64,000 nt of DNA from Novosphingobium sp. NDB2Meth1 (lineage in GTDB: Bacteria > Pseudomonadota > Alphaproteobacteria > Sphingomonadales > Sphingomonadaceae): contig NZ_FPEH01000015.1 of the NCBI RefSeq assembly GCF_900117425.1, positions 186,001-250,000 of the forward strand, given 5' to 3'. This document shows, piece after piece, positions 1-7,675 of this stretch. The notes beneath the pieces are model-generated. The model worked only from the letters and a program-made list of their open reading frames with translations, was not told the origin of the DNA and did not search any database. The position numbers and the translations under genes were made by a program. The first letter of the stretch is position 1, and each line of letters opens with the position of its first letter.

Positions 1-1
1 G

Positions 2-922
2 CTGACCAACGTGATCGTCCACGCGCGCGGGGCGATGCCGGATGGCGGCTCGATCACGATTTCCAGCTATCGGACCAGCGAGCCGCCCGAGCGCCATGCC
101 GCAGCGGCCGCGCAGGATTGGGCGGTGATCAAGGTGATCCACGACGGTCCGGCGATCGATGATGAAACCGTTCGGCTCATGCTCGATCCGCAGACGCTGA
201 CCCCGCCGGAGGGCACCGACTTTCCGCTTCGTTCGGTGCGGACCTGGGCGCGCTCGGCGGGGGGGGACGCACGGATCACGGCGCTCCCTGCGGGAACCGA
301 CATCTGCATCCATTTGCCGATCAGCGGCGACGCAGACGAGCTGGAGCTTGCCCCGGCGGCTGGACCGGGGACCGCGTTGCCCCGAATGTCTCGGAGCGCC
401 CGGGTGCTGGTCGTCGAGGATGAAGTCCATGCGCTCGACGCGGTGGTCGAGATTCTGCGCATGGAAGGCTATGCGGTGACACCGGCGCTGAATGCGGCGC
501 AGGCGGTCGAGGCGCTGGCGGAGGCCGACTTCGACATATTGCTGACCGATGTGGTGATGCCCGAACGCAGCGGCGTGGAACTCGCTCACGAGGTGGAGGC
601 GCGGCATCCGCGCATCGGGATCATCCTGATGAGCGGTTACCTGCCCGATGAAAGTCTGCTGCAGCCGCACTGGCCCATGCTGCGCAAGCCGCTTGATCTC
701 GGTCTGCTGTCACAGACGCTCGCCTCGACCCATGCAAGGCTTGAAGGCACCGCGTTCAAGGCAGCTCTCGTCTCGGCCTGCCGGGTCTCGAGCTGGCCGA
801 TCAGCGTATCGACCGAGAAGGGCTTTTCCAGCAGCGGCCAGACGAGATCGGATTCGGCATGGCGCGCGGCATTGCCGGACATCACGATCACGCGCATGTC
901 CGGGTTGGCCAGTGTGGCCTGA
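2..922 (+). CDS. Hybrid sensor histidine kinase, C-terminal part (5' end outside window)
   Basis: The frame is open from base 2 and stops at 920-922. The first ~105 residues look like the end of a histidine-kinase ATPase domain (LTNVIVHARGAMPDGG resembles the N-box), but the later boxes are weak: HDGPAID stands where DxGxGI is expected and no GTGLGL box is visible. After an Ala/Pro linker comes a good receiver domain (about residues 130-245) with the acidic pair in LVVEDE, the phospho-acceptor Asp in LLTDVVMP and the Lys in MLRKPLD. The receiver should end near base 740, yet the frame runs on to 922 inside the opposite-strand kinase gene. Soluble two-component signalling protein; its input domain is outside the window. 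Confidence 0.8.
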   Translation: MTNVIVHARGAMPDGGSITISSYRTSEPPERHAAAAAQDWAVIKVIHDGPAIDDETVRLMLDPQTLTPPEGTDFPLRSVRTWARSAGGDARITALPAGTDICIHLPISGDADELELAPAAGPGTALPRMSRSARVLVVEDEVHALDAVVEILRMEGYAVTPALNAAQAVEALAEADFDILLTDVVMPERSGVELAHEVEARHPRIGIILMSGYLPDESLLQPHWPMLRKPLDLGLLSQTLASTHARLEGTAFKAALVSACRVSSWPISVSTEKGFSSSGQTRSDSAWRAALPDITITRMSGLASVA

Positions 923-2997
923 CGGGCAAGCACGGTGCCGTCCTCGCCATTGTCGAGCAGCAGGTCGCAGATCAGCACATCGAACTTCTGCCGGGCCAGG
1001 GCGTCCAGCGCATCGCGCGAGGTGGTGAAGCCGGTCGGTTTGTGACCTGCGAGGCTGAGCGTCTCTAGCATGCCGCTGAGCAGATCGGGCTCGTTGTCGA
1101 CGATCAGCACGCGCAGGCTGACGGGCTTCGGGGGCGGGAGCGCGACCAGACGGCGGGTGGCGCTATCGAGCGCGCCGGTGCTCGCAGGGAGCACGATCTG
1201 GACGGTGGTGCCCTCAGGGCTGCTGCTGAGCACGCGCGCTGTGCCGCCGTGGTGGACGGCGAAACGCAGCACTGCCGAGAGGCCAAGCCCCGTGCCCTTG
1301 TTGGGACCCTTGGTCGAGAAAAACGGCTCGAAGGCGTGTTCGCGCACGTCTTCGGTCATGCCCGAACCGGTATCGGCCACTTCGACGACGACGAGCGGCG
1401 TGCTGCGCAGGCTGGCGGGCAGGCCTTCGCGGCTGGGGCAGCCTTCGGGCGTAGCGCTGAGGAACGTGCGCAAGGTCAGCACGCCATGTTCGCCCATCGC
1501 ATCGCGCGCATTGATGGCGAGGTTGACCAGCGCGTTGTTGAAGCCCGCGGGATCGATCTCGACCAGCAGCGGGTTGTCCCACAGCTGGACCTGCACGTCG
1601 ATCCCGGGGCCGACGGCGGCGCGGATGAGCGCGACGAGGCGCAAGGTCAGGCTGTTGGCGTCGGCGACTTCAGGGATGCCGCGCGGGTGGCGGGCAATAC
1701 CGAGCAGCGAACGGGTGATATCGACACCGCGCAGCGCGGCCTGGGCGATGAGCGAAAAGCGGTCGCGCGCGGCCTCGCTCTCGGCCTCGCGTCCGCCGAT
1801 TTCGGCGTGGGTCGCGATGATGCCGAGGATGTTGTTGAAGTCGTGCGAAAGCTCGCCCGAGATCTGGCCGATAAGCTCCATCTTGCCGCTGTTGACGAGC
1901 CCGGCCTTGGCTTCGATCATGACGAGGCCCTGTGCGAGGCTGACACTCATTTCCTCGAGAATGCGCAGCTCGTCCTCGGCAAAGGCGCCCGGCTCGTCGG
2001 AATAGAGCGTAAGCGTGCCGAACGCACGGCCTTCATTGAGCAGCGGGAAGGCGGCAATCGCCTGGAAGCCCTGCCGGAGTGCTGCCTCCCGCCACGGCGC
2101 CAGTTCGGGGTCTTCGGCGACCGACTGGCAGACGGAGACCTTGCCGTCGCGCATCGCCCTTGCGGTGGGACCTTGGCCGAGCACCGGATCGTCGGGGCGG
2201 ATATCGAGCGCGGTGATATAGTCCGTATGCGAGGCGGCGTGGGCGGTGACCCTGATTTTGGCCACCGGGCCCATCTCGCGCAGGCCGATCCAGGCGGCGG
2301 CATAGCCATCGCCTTCGATCAGGCTCTGGCAGACCAGCTTGTGGAGCTCCGAGCGTGACTGCGCCCGCGAAATGGCGGCGTTGACAAGCGCCAGCGCGCG
2401 CAGGGCCCGGCGATTGCGGATCATGCCGGCATGGGTGCGGCGTTCCTCGGTAACGTCGGTGGCAAACCCGATCCAGTACCCGGCGCGCTTGCCCTTCACC
2501 TCATGGGGATGAAACTTCACATGCATGATGCGCTCGTCGCCCGAGGCGGTCTTCATGCGAAATTCGGTGCGGAATGTTTCGAGCCCGGCCTGCCCGGCAC
2601 GGATTTCGCGGCGCACGCGCTGGCGGTCTTCGGCATGAACGGCATCGAGCCGCGACTCGGCCGCCTGGAACAGCGTGAGCGCCTCGTGGCCCCAGACCTG
2701 CTCGTAGGTGCCGGTGACAAAGGCGGTTTCGCCCGAAGGGTAGCGCTCGATCCAGATGATCTGATCGATGGCATTGGCGGCAATCCGCGCGACGTCGAGT
2801 TGACCGAGCAGTTCCGCGCGGACAACGAGGAGATGGACGACAGCCCAGACAATCGCGACGAAAATCAAGGTGGTCACGGCAAGGGCGGGGAATGCGACGA
2901 CCGCATGCAGTTCGGCGATCACCAGCACGGCGGCGACTGCTGCTGCTACTGGTGCCCACATCCGCGCTTTGCTGCGCAAGTCCGCCATTGTCCCCAT
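637..2997 (-). CDS. Membrane hybrid histidine kinase (TM-PAS-GAF-HisKA-HATPase-REC)
   Basis: A 786-residue protein with two hydrophobic segments near the N-terminus (about 14-40 and 40-60), a PAS-like domain (~65-185), a GAF domain (~205-360), a HisKA box with His385 in LSHDFNNI, an ATPase domain with DTGSGM and GTGLGL boxes, and a receiver from about residue 628 with the Asp in LICDLLLD and the Lys in LLEKPF. It is likely a membrane-anchored sensor that autophosphorylates and passes phosphate to its own receiver. The signal is unknown. Its last ~40 residues lie beyond the receiver and are antisense to the receiver of the convergent kinase at 2-922. Start chosen at the first ATG; an ATG three codons later is also possible. 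Confidence 0.92.
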   Translation of the reverse strand: MGTMADLRSKARMWAPVAAAVAAVLVIAELHAVVAFPALAVTTLIFVAIVWAVVHLLVVRAELLGQLDVARIAANAIDQIIWIERYPSGETAFVTGTYEQVWGHEALTLFQAAESRLDAVHAEDRQRVRREIRAGQAGLETFRTEFRMKTASGDERIMHVKFHPHEVKGKRAGYWIGFATDVTEERRTHAGMIRNRRALRALALVNAAISRAQSRSELHKLVCQSLIEGDGYAAAWIGLREMGPVAKIRVTAHAASHTDYITALDIRPDDPVLGQGPTARAMRDGKVSVCQSVAEDPELAPWREAALRQGFQAIAAFPLLNEGRAFGTLTLYSDEPGAFAEDELRILEEMSVSLAQGLVMIEAKAGLVNSGKMELIGQISGELSHDFNNILGIIATHAEIGGREAESEAARDRFSLIAQAALRGVDITRSLLGIARHPRGIPEVADANSLTLRLVALIRAAVGPGIDVQVQLWDNPLLVEIDPAGFNNALVNLAINARDAMGEHGVLTLRTFLSATPEGCPSREGLPASLRSTPLVVVEVADTGSGMTEDVREHAFEPFFSTKGPNKGTGLGLSAVLRFAVHHGGTARVLSSSPEGTTVQIVLPASTGALDSATRRLVALPPPKPVSLRVLIVDNEPDLLSGMLETLSLAGHKPTGFTTSRDALDALARQKFDVLICDLLLDNGEDGTVLARQATLANPDMRVIVMSGNAARHAESDLVWPLLEKPFSVDTLIGQLETRQAETRAALNAVPSSLAWVEASVCDSRPRSSGLRSMGQCGCSRLSSGR

Positions 2998-3420
2998 GCC
3001 CCTTTTGCCGCAGCGACGACCGGCACTTGTTCTTGTGGACCGGAGCTTCCGGTTCGAGGTGCCTTGCCCCCCGGCAGGACGCCCCCTTCCATCACAGTAC
3101 GCGTGTCAGGATTGCGACGCAAACCTCTGATAAGTGTTAACGGAACTTGGAGTATAGCGCCGGAACGGGCTGGGAACTCGCCCGTCCCGGCGCATAGGTC
3201 GAAACCTGGCCGATCTCCGCTCGCAACGGATGTGATCATGGCGGGCATCCTCTGGCAAAGGGTGAAGCCCGCTGGCAGGTCGATGACGGAGGTCTCTCGC
3301 CCGGGCATCTGATGCCCGGGCGCCTCTTCTGTTCTTGGCGCGCAAGACTTGGGGACGTTGCGCGCAATCCCTCGGCAGATGAAATCTGTGCGACCCGAAG
3401 GGAGTTAACGGTTCCCGCTG
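2998..3420. other. Intergenic region with one strong palindrome, otherwise nothing recognised
   Basis: These 423 bases separate the hybrid kinase start from the LuxR-type gene stop. Short open frames on both strands show no family resemblance. The only clear structure is the hairpin at 3298-3322. The part next to 2997 presumably holds the kinase promoter, but I see no convincing -35/-10 pair. Confidence 0.5.
3298..3322. repeat. Perfect inverted repeat (11-bp arms, 3-base loop)
   Basis: Left arm CGCCCGGGCAT (3298-3308), loop CTG, right arm ATGCCCGGGCG (3312-3322). It lies downstream of the LuxR-type gene on the minus strand, so it may act as an intrinsic terminator. It has no proper T-tract on the minus strand; the plus side is followed by a pyrimidine-rich CCTCTTCTGTTCTT. 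A protein-binding palindrome is an alternative. Confidence 0.5.
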
Positions 3421-4062
3421 TCAGGCGTAGGCCGGGCTCATCGCGAATTCGGCGTTGGCCGGCTGGAACTCGCCCGAGCTGAGCGCGATCACGATCGCCT
3501 GGGCGGTGTTGCGGACATTGAGCTTGGACAGCACGTTTCGGCGATGGATGTCGACCGTGCGCGGGCTGATCGCCAGCTTGGCGGCGATGCGTTCGGTGGT
3601 GCAGCCGTTGATCACGTCGTTCAGTACCTGGCGCTCGCGCGAGGTGAGCATGGCGACCCTTTCCTTGGCGCGGCCACCCATGACCTTGGCCGGCTGGTTG
3701 CGGCGCAGATCGTCTTCGGCGCGGTGGATGGCGCGGTCGAGCAGGCTCGGCTCCGACGGCCAAACCACGAAATCGGATGCGCCTTCGCGGATCGCGGCAA
3801 CCGCCTTTTCAAAGCCGGCGTTGCACGAAAACTCGACCTTGGCCGAAACCGGGGCGCGCTCGGTGCGATACTTGTCGATCTGCGCGCGGCAGGCAGACTC
3901 GTGCCGAATCATGAATACGACGGCGCGATCGATCTTGGCAGGAAGCTCCTCGACATCGTTGAACACCACGCTGCGAATGCCCAGCGAGCTCAGATTGTGC
4001 GAGATCTCGGCGCGCAGATGAACACTGTCTTCAACGACGTAAACAACTGTTCTATCGTTCAT
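3421..4062 (-). CDS. LuxR/FixJ-type transcriptional regulator with a degenerate receiver
   Basis: A 213-residue protein. The C-terminal ~65 residues are a clear LuxR-type HTH (LTSRERQVLNDVINGCT, then ISPRTVDIHRRNVLSKL). The N-terminal half has the shape of a receiver and keeps an acidic pair (VVEDS). The phospho-acceptor position reads VVFMIRH, where family members have V-x-D, and the conserved Lys region reads VVWPSE in place of EKP. I infer a receiver that cannot be phosphorylated in the usual way, so activity may depend on expression level or another ligand. It is monocistronic, between the kinase gene and the PilZ gene, and a partner kinase cannot be deduced. Confidence 0.85.
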   Translation of the reverse strand: MNDRTVVYVVEDSVHLRAEISHNLSSLGIRSVVFNDVEELPAKIDRAVVFMIRHESACRAQIDKYRTERAPVSAKVEFSCNAGFEKAVAAIREGASDFVVWPSEPSLLDRAIHRAEDDLRRNQPAKVMGGRAKERVAMLTSRERQVLNDVINGCTTERIAAKLAISPRTVDIHRRNVLSKLNVRNTAQAIVIALSSGEFQPANAEFAMSPAYA

Positions 4063-4255
4063 TTTTCCCGACCCGTGCAGAAGTTCGTTAGTGGAGCTTG
4101 CCTAGTTGGGATTTGCCCGTGCCGCCATCGATAACGGTGCCATTGCGGCAGCGAGTTTGGTTAAATTCGTACCACCGAAACCAAAGCTGCCATTTTGGTT
4201 TTAACTTGGGATCGCCCGAAGGCCGGGCATCTACAGCAGGAACAGCTGGTTAGTT

Positions 4256-4678
4256 TCAGATGCGACGAAGTGCGGCAAGGTCAGGCCGGCGATCGCTGAC
4301 ACGGTGCTTGGACTTGACCTCCCAGCTCGCGTTGCGCTCAGCAAGATCACGTAGCCGCTGCAGCGTGTCCATCATGATCTCGAGATTGATCGATTCGTCG
4401 AATTCAACGCCGAACACCTGATCGTTGACCCAGCGCACGGTGGCGGTGACGGTGCGGTTGTCGGGCAGCAGAATCTCGGCGAATTCGCCGCGGATAGGCG
4501 GCAGGCCCTTGCAGGTGCCGCACAGTCCGCGCGCGGAAATGTTGCGGATGACGATTTCGAACGAGGCGAGGCGCTCGGTCTGCATGTAGCCGCGCAAAAG
4601 GCGGCGTTCGCGCGGCTCTCGCGGGTGTTGGGGCAGGCTTTCTTGCTTCACGGCTCGCTCCATGGGACTCTTGTGCAA
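4256..4678 (-). CDS. PilZ domain protein
   Basis: A 140-residue protein with the two PilZ signatures expected for cyclic di-GMP binding: an Arg-rich RERRLLR segment (residues ~24-30) and NISARGL (~46-52, the N/DxSxxG motif). It has a short N-terminal tail and a basic C-terminal tail. It is a single-domain cytoplasmic protein, likely a c-di-GMP effector acting by protein contact. A GGDEF cyclase is encoded at 22.4-23.6 kb, but no direct link is shown. The start ATG at 4678 gives the longest frame; the ATG five codons later (4663) is also possible. Confidence 0.85.
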   Translation of the reverse strand: MHKSPMERAVKQESLPQHPREPRERRLLRGYMQTERLASFEIVIRNISARGLCGTCKGLPPIRGEFAEILLPDNRTVTATVRWVNDQVFGVEFDESINLEIMMDTLQRLRDLAERNASWEVKSKHRVSDRRPDLAALRRI

Positions 4679-5013
4679 ACTGTTGACTGTAGCTGGCGAT
4701 CGGCTTGGACAGCGCGAGGATTGTTTATTATCCCGATATACCCGTAGTCAGCCGAGTATCGAGGCAGAGACAGTCTGCTTATTCTCGGGTTGGACACGGC
4801 AGCTCTGGCAATTGCGATCGGGCAGGGCCCACCGCATGACTGGCGCTGTTGTTAGGACAATTCAGGTGATTACAGCAGTGCTGCATCTTCATGGCATTCC
4901 CCCATTGATCAGGAGAATCTACGTGGCAGGTGTTAACGCGCGTTTGGAACCCGGGTAACCAAATAGACCGAGTTCATGCAAAAAAGGGCAGGACCGTCGG
5001 GGAAGGGGGAGGT
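4679..5013. other. Intergenic region, no gene recognised
   Basis: These 335 bases lie between the PilZ gene and tRNA-Arg. They are less GC-rich than the surroundings, consistent with regulatory rather than coding DNA. An 11-codon GTG frame preceded by AGGAG near 4910-4960 is too short to support as a gene. No terminator-like hairpin was seen. Confidence 0.4.
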
Positions 5014-5090
5014 TGGCGCGCCCTGCAGGATTCGAACCTGCGGCCACCGGCTTAGAAGGCTGGTGCTCTATCCAGCTGAGCTAAGGGCGC
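5014..5090 (-). tRNA. tRNA-Arg (anticodon TCT)
   Basis: On the minus strand the sequence folds as a complete tRNA. The acceptor GCGCCCT (5090-5084) pairs with AGGGCGC (5024-5018), followed by discriminator G and an encoded CCA (5016-5014). D-arm AGCTCAGCTGGATAGAGC, anticodon loop CTTCTAA with TCT, and T-loop GGTTCGAATCC are present. It reads AGA codons, which are rare in such GC-rich genomes. Confidence 0.96.
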
Positions 5091-5165
5091 GCACGACGTG
5101 TTGCTCTGACCGTGCCTCATAAGGCCGCTTTGCCTGCCGTGCAAACCGCGTTAGCAACATGGTCC

Positions 5166-5954
5166 ATGAACCAGCACCGCTTAGCCCGCATCGAAGGCAG
5201 CGCCGGCGCGCGCCGCCATTTCCGCTTCTTCGACTACCTGATGGCGGCATTCGTCGCGATCCTGCTGCTGTCCAATCTGATCGGGGCGGCCAAGCTGACG
5301 ACGGTGTGGGGCTATACCTTCGGCGCGGGCATCCTGTTTTTTCCGGTGTCCTATGTGCTGGGCGACGTGCTGACCGAAGTCTACGGCTACGCCCACGCAC
5401 GGCGCTGTGTGTGGGTGGGCTTCTTTGCCCTGCTGTTCATGGCGTTCATGAGCTACGTCGTGGTCGCGATGCCGCCGTCGGACGGCTGGGGCTGCGCGTC
5501 GAGCGGCGATCCGCGCTTTGCCGAAGTGGTGGCGAAGACCTCGGCCGGCGCGGTTTGCCAGACGACCTATGATTCGGTTTTCGGCAGCACCTGGCGCATC
5601 GTGATCGCCTCGGTTGTGGCGTTCTGGGCGGGCGAGTTCGTCAATTCCTTCGTGCTGGCGCGGATGAAGGTCTGGACCGGGGGCAAGTATCTGTTCACGC
5701 GCACCTGGGGCTCGACGATCTTCGGTCAGGCCGTGGACAGCGCGCTGTTCTATCCGATCGCCTTCCTGGGCACCTGGGCAACCACCGACGTGCTCCATGT
5801 GATGTGGACCAACTGGGCGCTCAAGGTCATCTGGGAGATCGTGCTGACGCCGGTGACCTATGCGGTTGTCGGCTTCCTCAAGGAGAAGGAGGGCGTCGAC
5901 GTGTTCGACACCGACATCGACTTCTCGCCCTTTGCAACAACCGACGACGCCTGA
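5166..5954 (+). CDS. YhhQ/VUT-family membrane transporter (putative queuosine precursor transporter)
   Basis: A 262-residue integral membrane protein with about six hydrophobic segments. The conserved motif DVLTEVYGYAHARR after the second helix is typical of the YhhQ (DUF165) family. Known members import queuosine precursors (preQ0/preQ1), so that role is inferred by family. I chose ATG 5166; an in-frame GTG at 5112 would add 18 residues with no family character. Its stop overlaps the next start (TGATG at 5952-5956), so the two genes are probably co-transcribed. Confidence 0.88.
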   Translation: MNQHRLARIEGSAGARRHFRFFDYLMAAFVAILLLSNLIGAAKLTTVWGYTFGAGILFFPVSYVLGDVLTEVYGYAHARRCVWVGFFALLFMAFMSYVVVAMPPSDGWGCASSGDPRFAEVVAKTSAGAVCQTTYDSVFGSTWRIVIASVVAFWAGEFVNSFVLARMKVWTGGKYLFTRTWGSTIFGQAVDSALFYPIAFLGTWATTDVLHVMWTNWALKVIWEIVLTPVTYAVVGFLKEKEGVDVFDTDIDFSPFATTDDA

Positions 5955-6352
5955 TGATCTACATCGTCCTCAATGGCGGTGCCATTCTGGCGGCGACCAT
6001 GGTGGGGTTGCTGCTGGGGATGATCTGGCAGGTGCTGGTGGATCGTGGACGGACCGGCGGACCGGGCGTTGCGGGAACCCTCTTGCTCGCGTTTGTGGCC
6101 GAAGCATGGCTTTGCGCGATTCTGGCCGGAGCGCTGATCCTCGCGCCGCCCAAAGGCAGCGTCTGGACAATGACGATCGGCAGCGCATTTGTGATCTGGC
6201 TGGGCTTCGTGGTGCCGAGCCTTGCCGCGTCCTACCGCATGCGGTCCTTGCCCGTGCGTTCGGCGCTGGTCGATAGCGTTTACTGGCTGGTGGTGATGCT
6301 GGCGCAGGCGGTGGTGTTGCGCCTCATCGGGCTGGTGCCGCCGCCAGTTTAA
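5954..6352 (+). CDS. Small integral membrane protein, DUF1761-like
   Basis: A 132-residue protein with four predicted membrane helices (about residues 3-25, 42-65, 72-95 and 108-128). Size and layout fit the DUF1761 family, whose function is unknown, but the match is judged by eye only. It overlaps the transporter stop by one base, implying translational coupling. The stop lies just before a strong hairpin shared with the convergent PspC gene. Confidence 0.65.
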   Translation: MIYIVLNGGAILAATMVGLLLGMIWQVLVDRGRTGGPGVAGTLLLAFVAEAWLCAILAGALILAPPKGSVWTMTIGSAFVIWLGFVVPSLAASYRMRSLPVRSALVDSVYWLVVMLAQAVVLRLIGLVPPPV

Positions 6353-6357
6353 ACGAC

Positions 6358-6390
6358 CATGGCCCTCCCCGGGGTGCGGGAAGGGCCATG
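6358..6390. terminator. Hairpin between convergent genes, likely bidirectional terminator
   Basis: Arms CATGGCCCT (6358-6366) and AGGGCCATG (6382-6390), with further CCC/GGG pairing inside. It sits between the stop of the membrane protein gene (6352) and that of the PspC gene (6412). There is no clear T-tract, so termination is inferred from position and stem strength. Confidence 0.45.
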
Positions 6391-6411
6391 TGGGGGGCAG
6401 GGCAGGCGGGC

Positions 6412-6633
6412 TCAATCGGCGATCAGGCCGATGGCGAGGTAGATCAGGATCAGCGAGCCGAAGCCGACCAGCGTGCCGACGACCCAGGCAACGCGCACCA
6501 GCGTGACATCGAGACCGAAGTAATCGGCGATCCCGGCGCTGACGCCCATGATCTTGCCGCGCTGCTTGTTGAGACGGAAGCCCCGAGGGGCCGGCGATTG
6601 GACCCCATGGTCCTCGAAGCGCAGGTCGCTCAT
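6412..6633 (-). CDS. PspC domain protein
   Basis: A 73-residue protein with the PspC signature: a short N-terminus, LNKQRGKIMGVSAGIADYFG (residues ~21-40) and one hydrophobic helix (~47-70). PspC proteins belong to the phage-shock envelope stress response, at the inner membrane. It is shorter than the enterobacterial protein, which has an extra C-terminal region. The start overlaps the preceding small gene's stop by four bases, so the two form an operon. No pspA or pspB is present here. Confidence 0.85.
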   Translation of the reverse strand: MSDLRFEDHGVQSPAPRGFRLNKQRGKIMGVSAGIADYFGLDVTLVRVAWVVGTLVGFGSLILIYLAIGLIAD

Positions 6634-6776
6634 GCTGCGTACACCGAGCTGACGGTGGCGGTGTGGAGCGGGCTCTGCACCGGGCTGGTGACCGCGGCGC
6701 CGACCATGGCGAAGGTGAGGGCGATCGCGGCGACTGCGCTGAAGATCGGGGCTGTGAAGTTGCGGATGGTGGTCAT
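6630..6776 (-). CDS. Small single-span membrane or exported protein upstream of pspC
   Basis: A 48-residue protein starting MTTIRNFTAPIF, with one hydrophobic stretch (about residues 8-28) that could be a signal peptide or an anchor. I chose ATG 6776 over the upstream ATG at 6836 because AAGGGAA precedes it and the upstream extension is basic and featureless. It overlaps the PspC gene by four bases, so it may act with PspC, but no family is recognised. Confidence 0.6.
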   Translation of the reverse strand: MTTIRNFTAPIFSAVAAIALTFAMVGAAVTSPVQSPLHTATVSSVYAA

Positions 6777-7111
6777 GTCGTGGTTCCCTTCTTTGGTTCG
6801 AGTGTGGCGCCGTCCAGTTCGTCCGGCGTATGCCAAGGTCTTTGCATAGCGCGTGCCAAATGCTCGAAATGGCGGAATTCTGCGGTTTGGCGTTCTTGAT
6901 CTAGTTGGTTTCGCCTAATCACTTGCCAAAGAGTGGGAAATTTCACCGACTTTCGGGAGCGAATGGTCGGGCAATCTTGGTGCTTGCCTTTTCTGGCTCG
7001 TCAGCCTAGGGGCGATGCATCCCGACATTGTGAAGGCAAAGTCTGGGCTGGCGCCAAACGGGGCCGGCACCAAACCCGCTGCCTTTGCTGCGTTGGCCCC
7101 ATGGAGCACGC

Positions 7112-7672
7112 ATGAACGATATCGCACGGATTACCGAGATCGCCGGAGAAGAGGCTGCCAGCCTCGGCTTCGATCTCGTGCGCGTGCGCTATTTCAAGGG
7201 CGGCGAGATCGGGGACGAAGAGCACACGCTCCAGATCATGGCCGAGCGGCCCGAGACCGGGCAGCTGGTGATCGAGGATTGCGCCGCGCTGTCGCATCGC
7301 ATTTCGGACCGGATCGATGCGCTGGAAGAGGCAGGCGAGGTGCTGATCGAGGATGCCTATCGGCTCGAGGTCAGCTCACCGGGGATCGACCGCCCGCTGA
7401 CCCGCGCGAAGGACTTCGCCGCGTGGACCGGGCACGAAGCGCGGATCGAGCTTGCCGAACTGCAGGACGGGCGCAAGCGCTTCCGGGGTGATCTTGTCGG
7501 CTTCGATGCCGATGCAGAGATGATTTCGATCAACGACGACGGCGTGGTATATGCCGTACCATTCAGCCTCGTCGCCAATGCCAAGCTTATCCTGACCGAT
7601 AAGCTGATTGCCGCTTCCCGGCCGCTGGATGTCAGCGGCGTGGACGACCTAGTTGAGGAACAGGAAGACTAA
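7112..7672 (+). CDS. rimP: Ribosome maturation factor RimP
   Basis: A 186-residue protein matching RimP: an N-terminal alpha/beta domain with the signature YRLEVSSPGIDRPL at about residues 86-99, then a small Sm-like C-terminal domain. RimP helps assemble the 30S subunit. It is the first gene of the conserved rimP-nusA-ylxR-infB operon, four bases before nusA. Start ATG 7112 follows GGAGCACGC; the 275-base region upstream probably holds the operon promoter, with no obvious consensus. Confidence 0.96.
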   Translation: MNDIARITEIAGEEAASLGFDLVRVRYFKGGEIGDEEHTLQIMAERPETGQLVIEDCAALSHRISDRIDALEEAGEVLIEDAYRLEVSSPGIDRPLTRAKDFAAWTGHEARIELAELQDGRKRFRGDLVGFDADAEMISINDDGVVYAVPFSLVANAKLILTDKLIAASRPLDVSGVDDLVEEQED

Positions 7673-7675
7673 GCC

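Noticed and set aside
4908..4960. Eleven-codon GTG frame with AGGAG upstream
   Set aside because: Too short and without further support.
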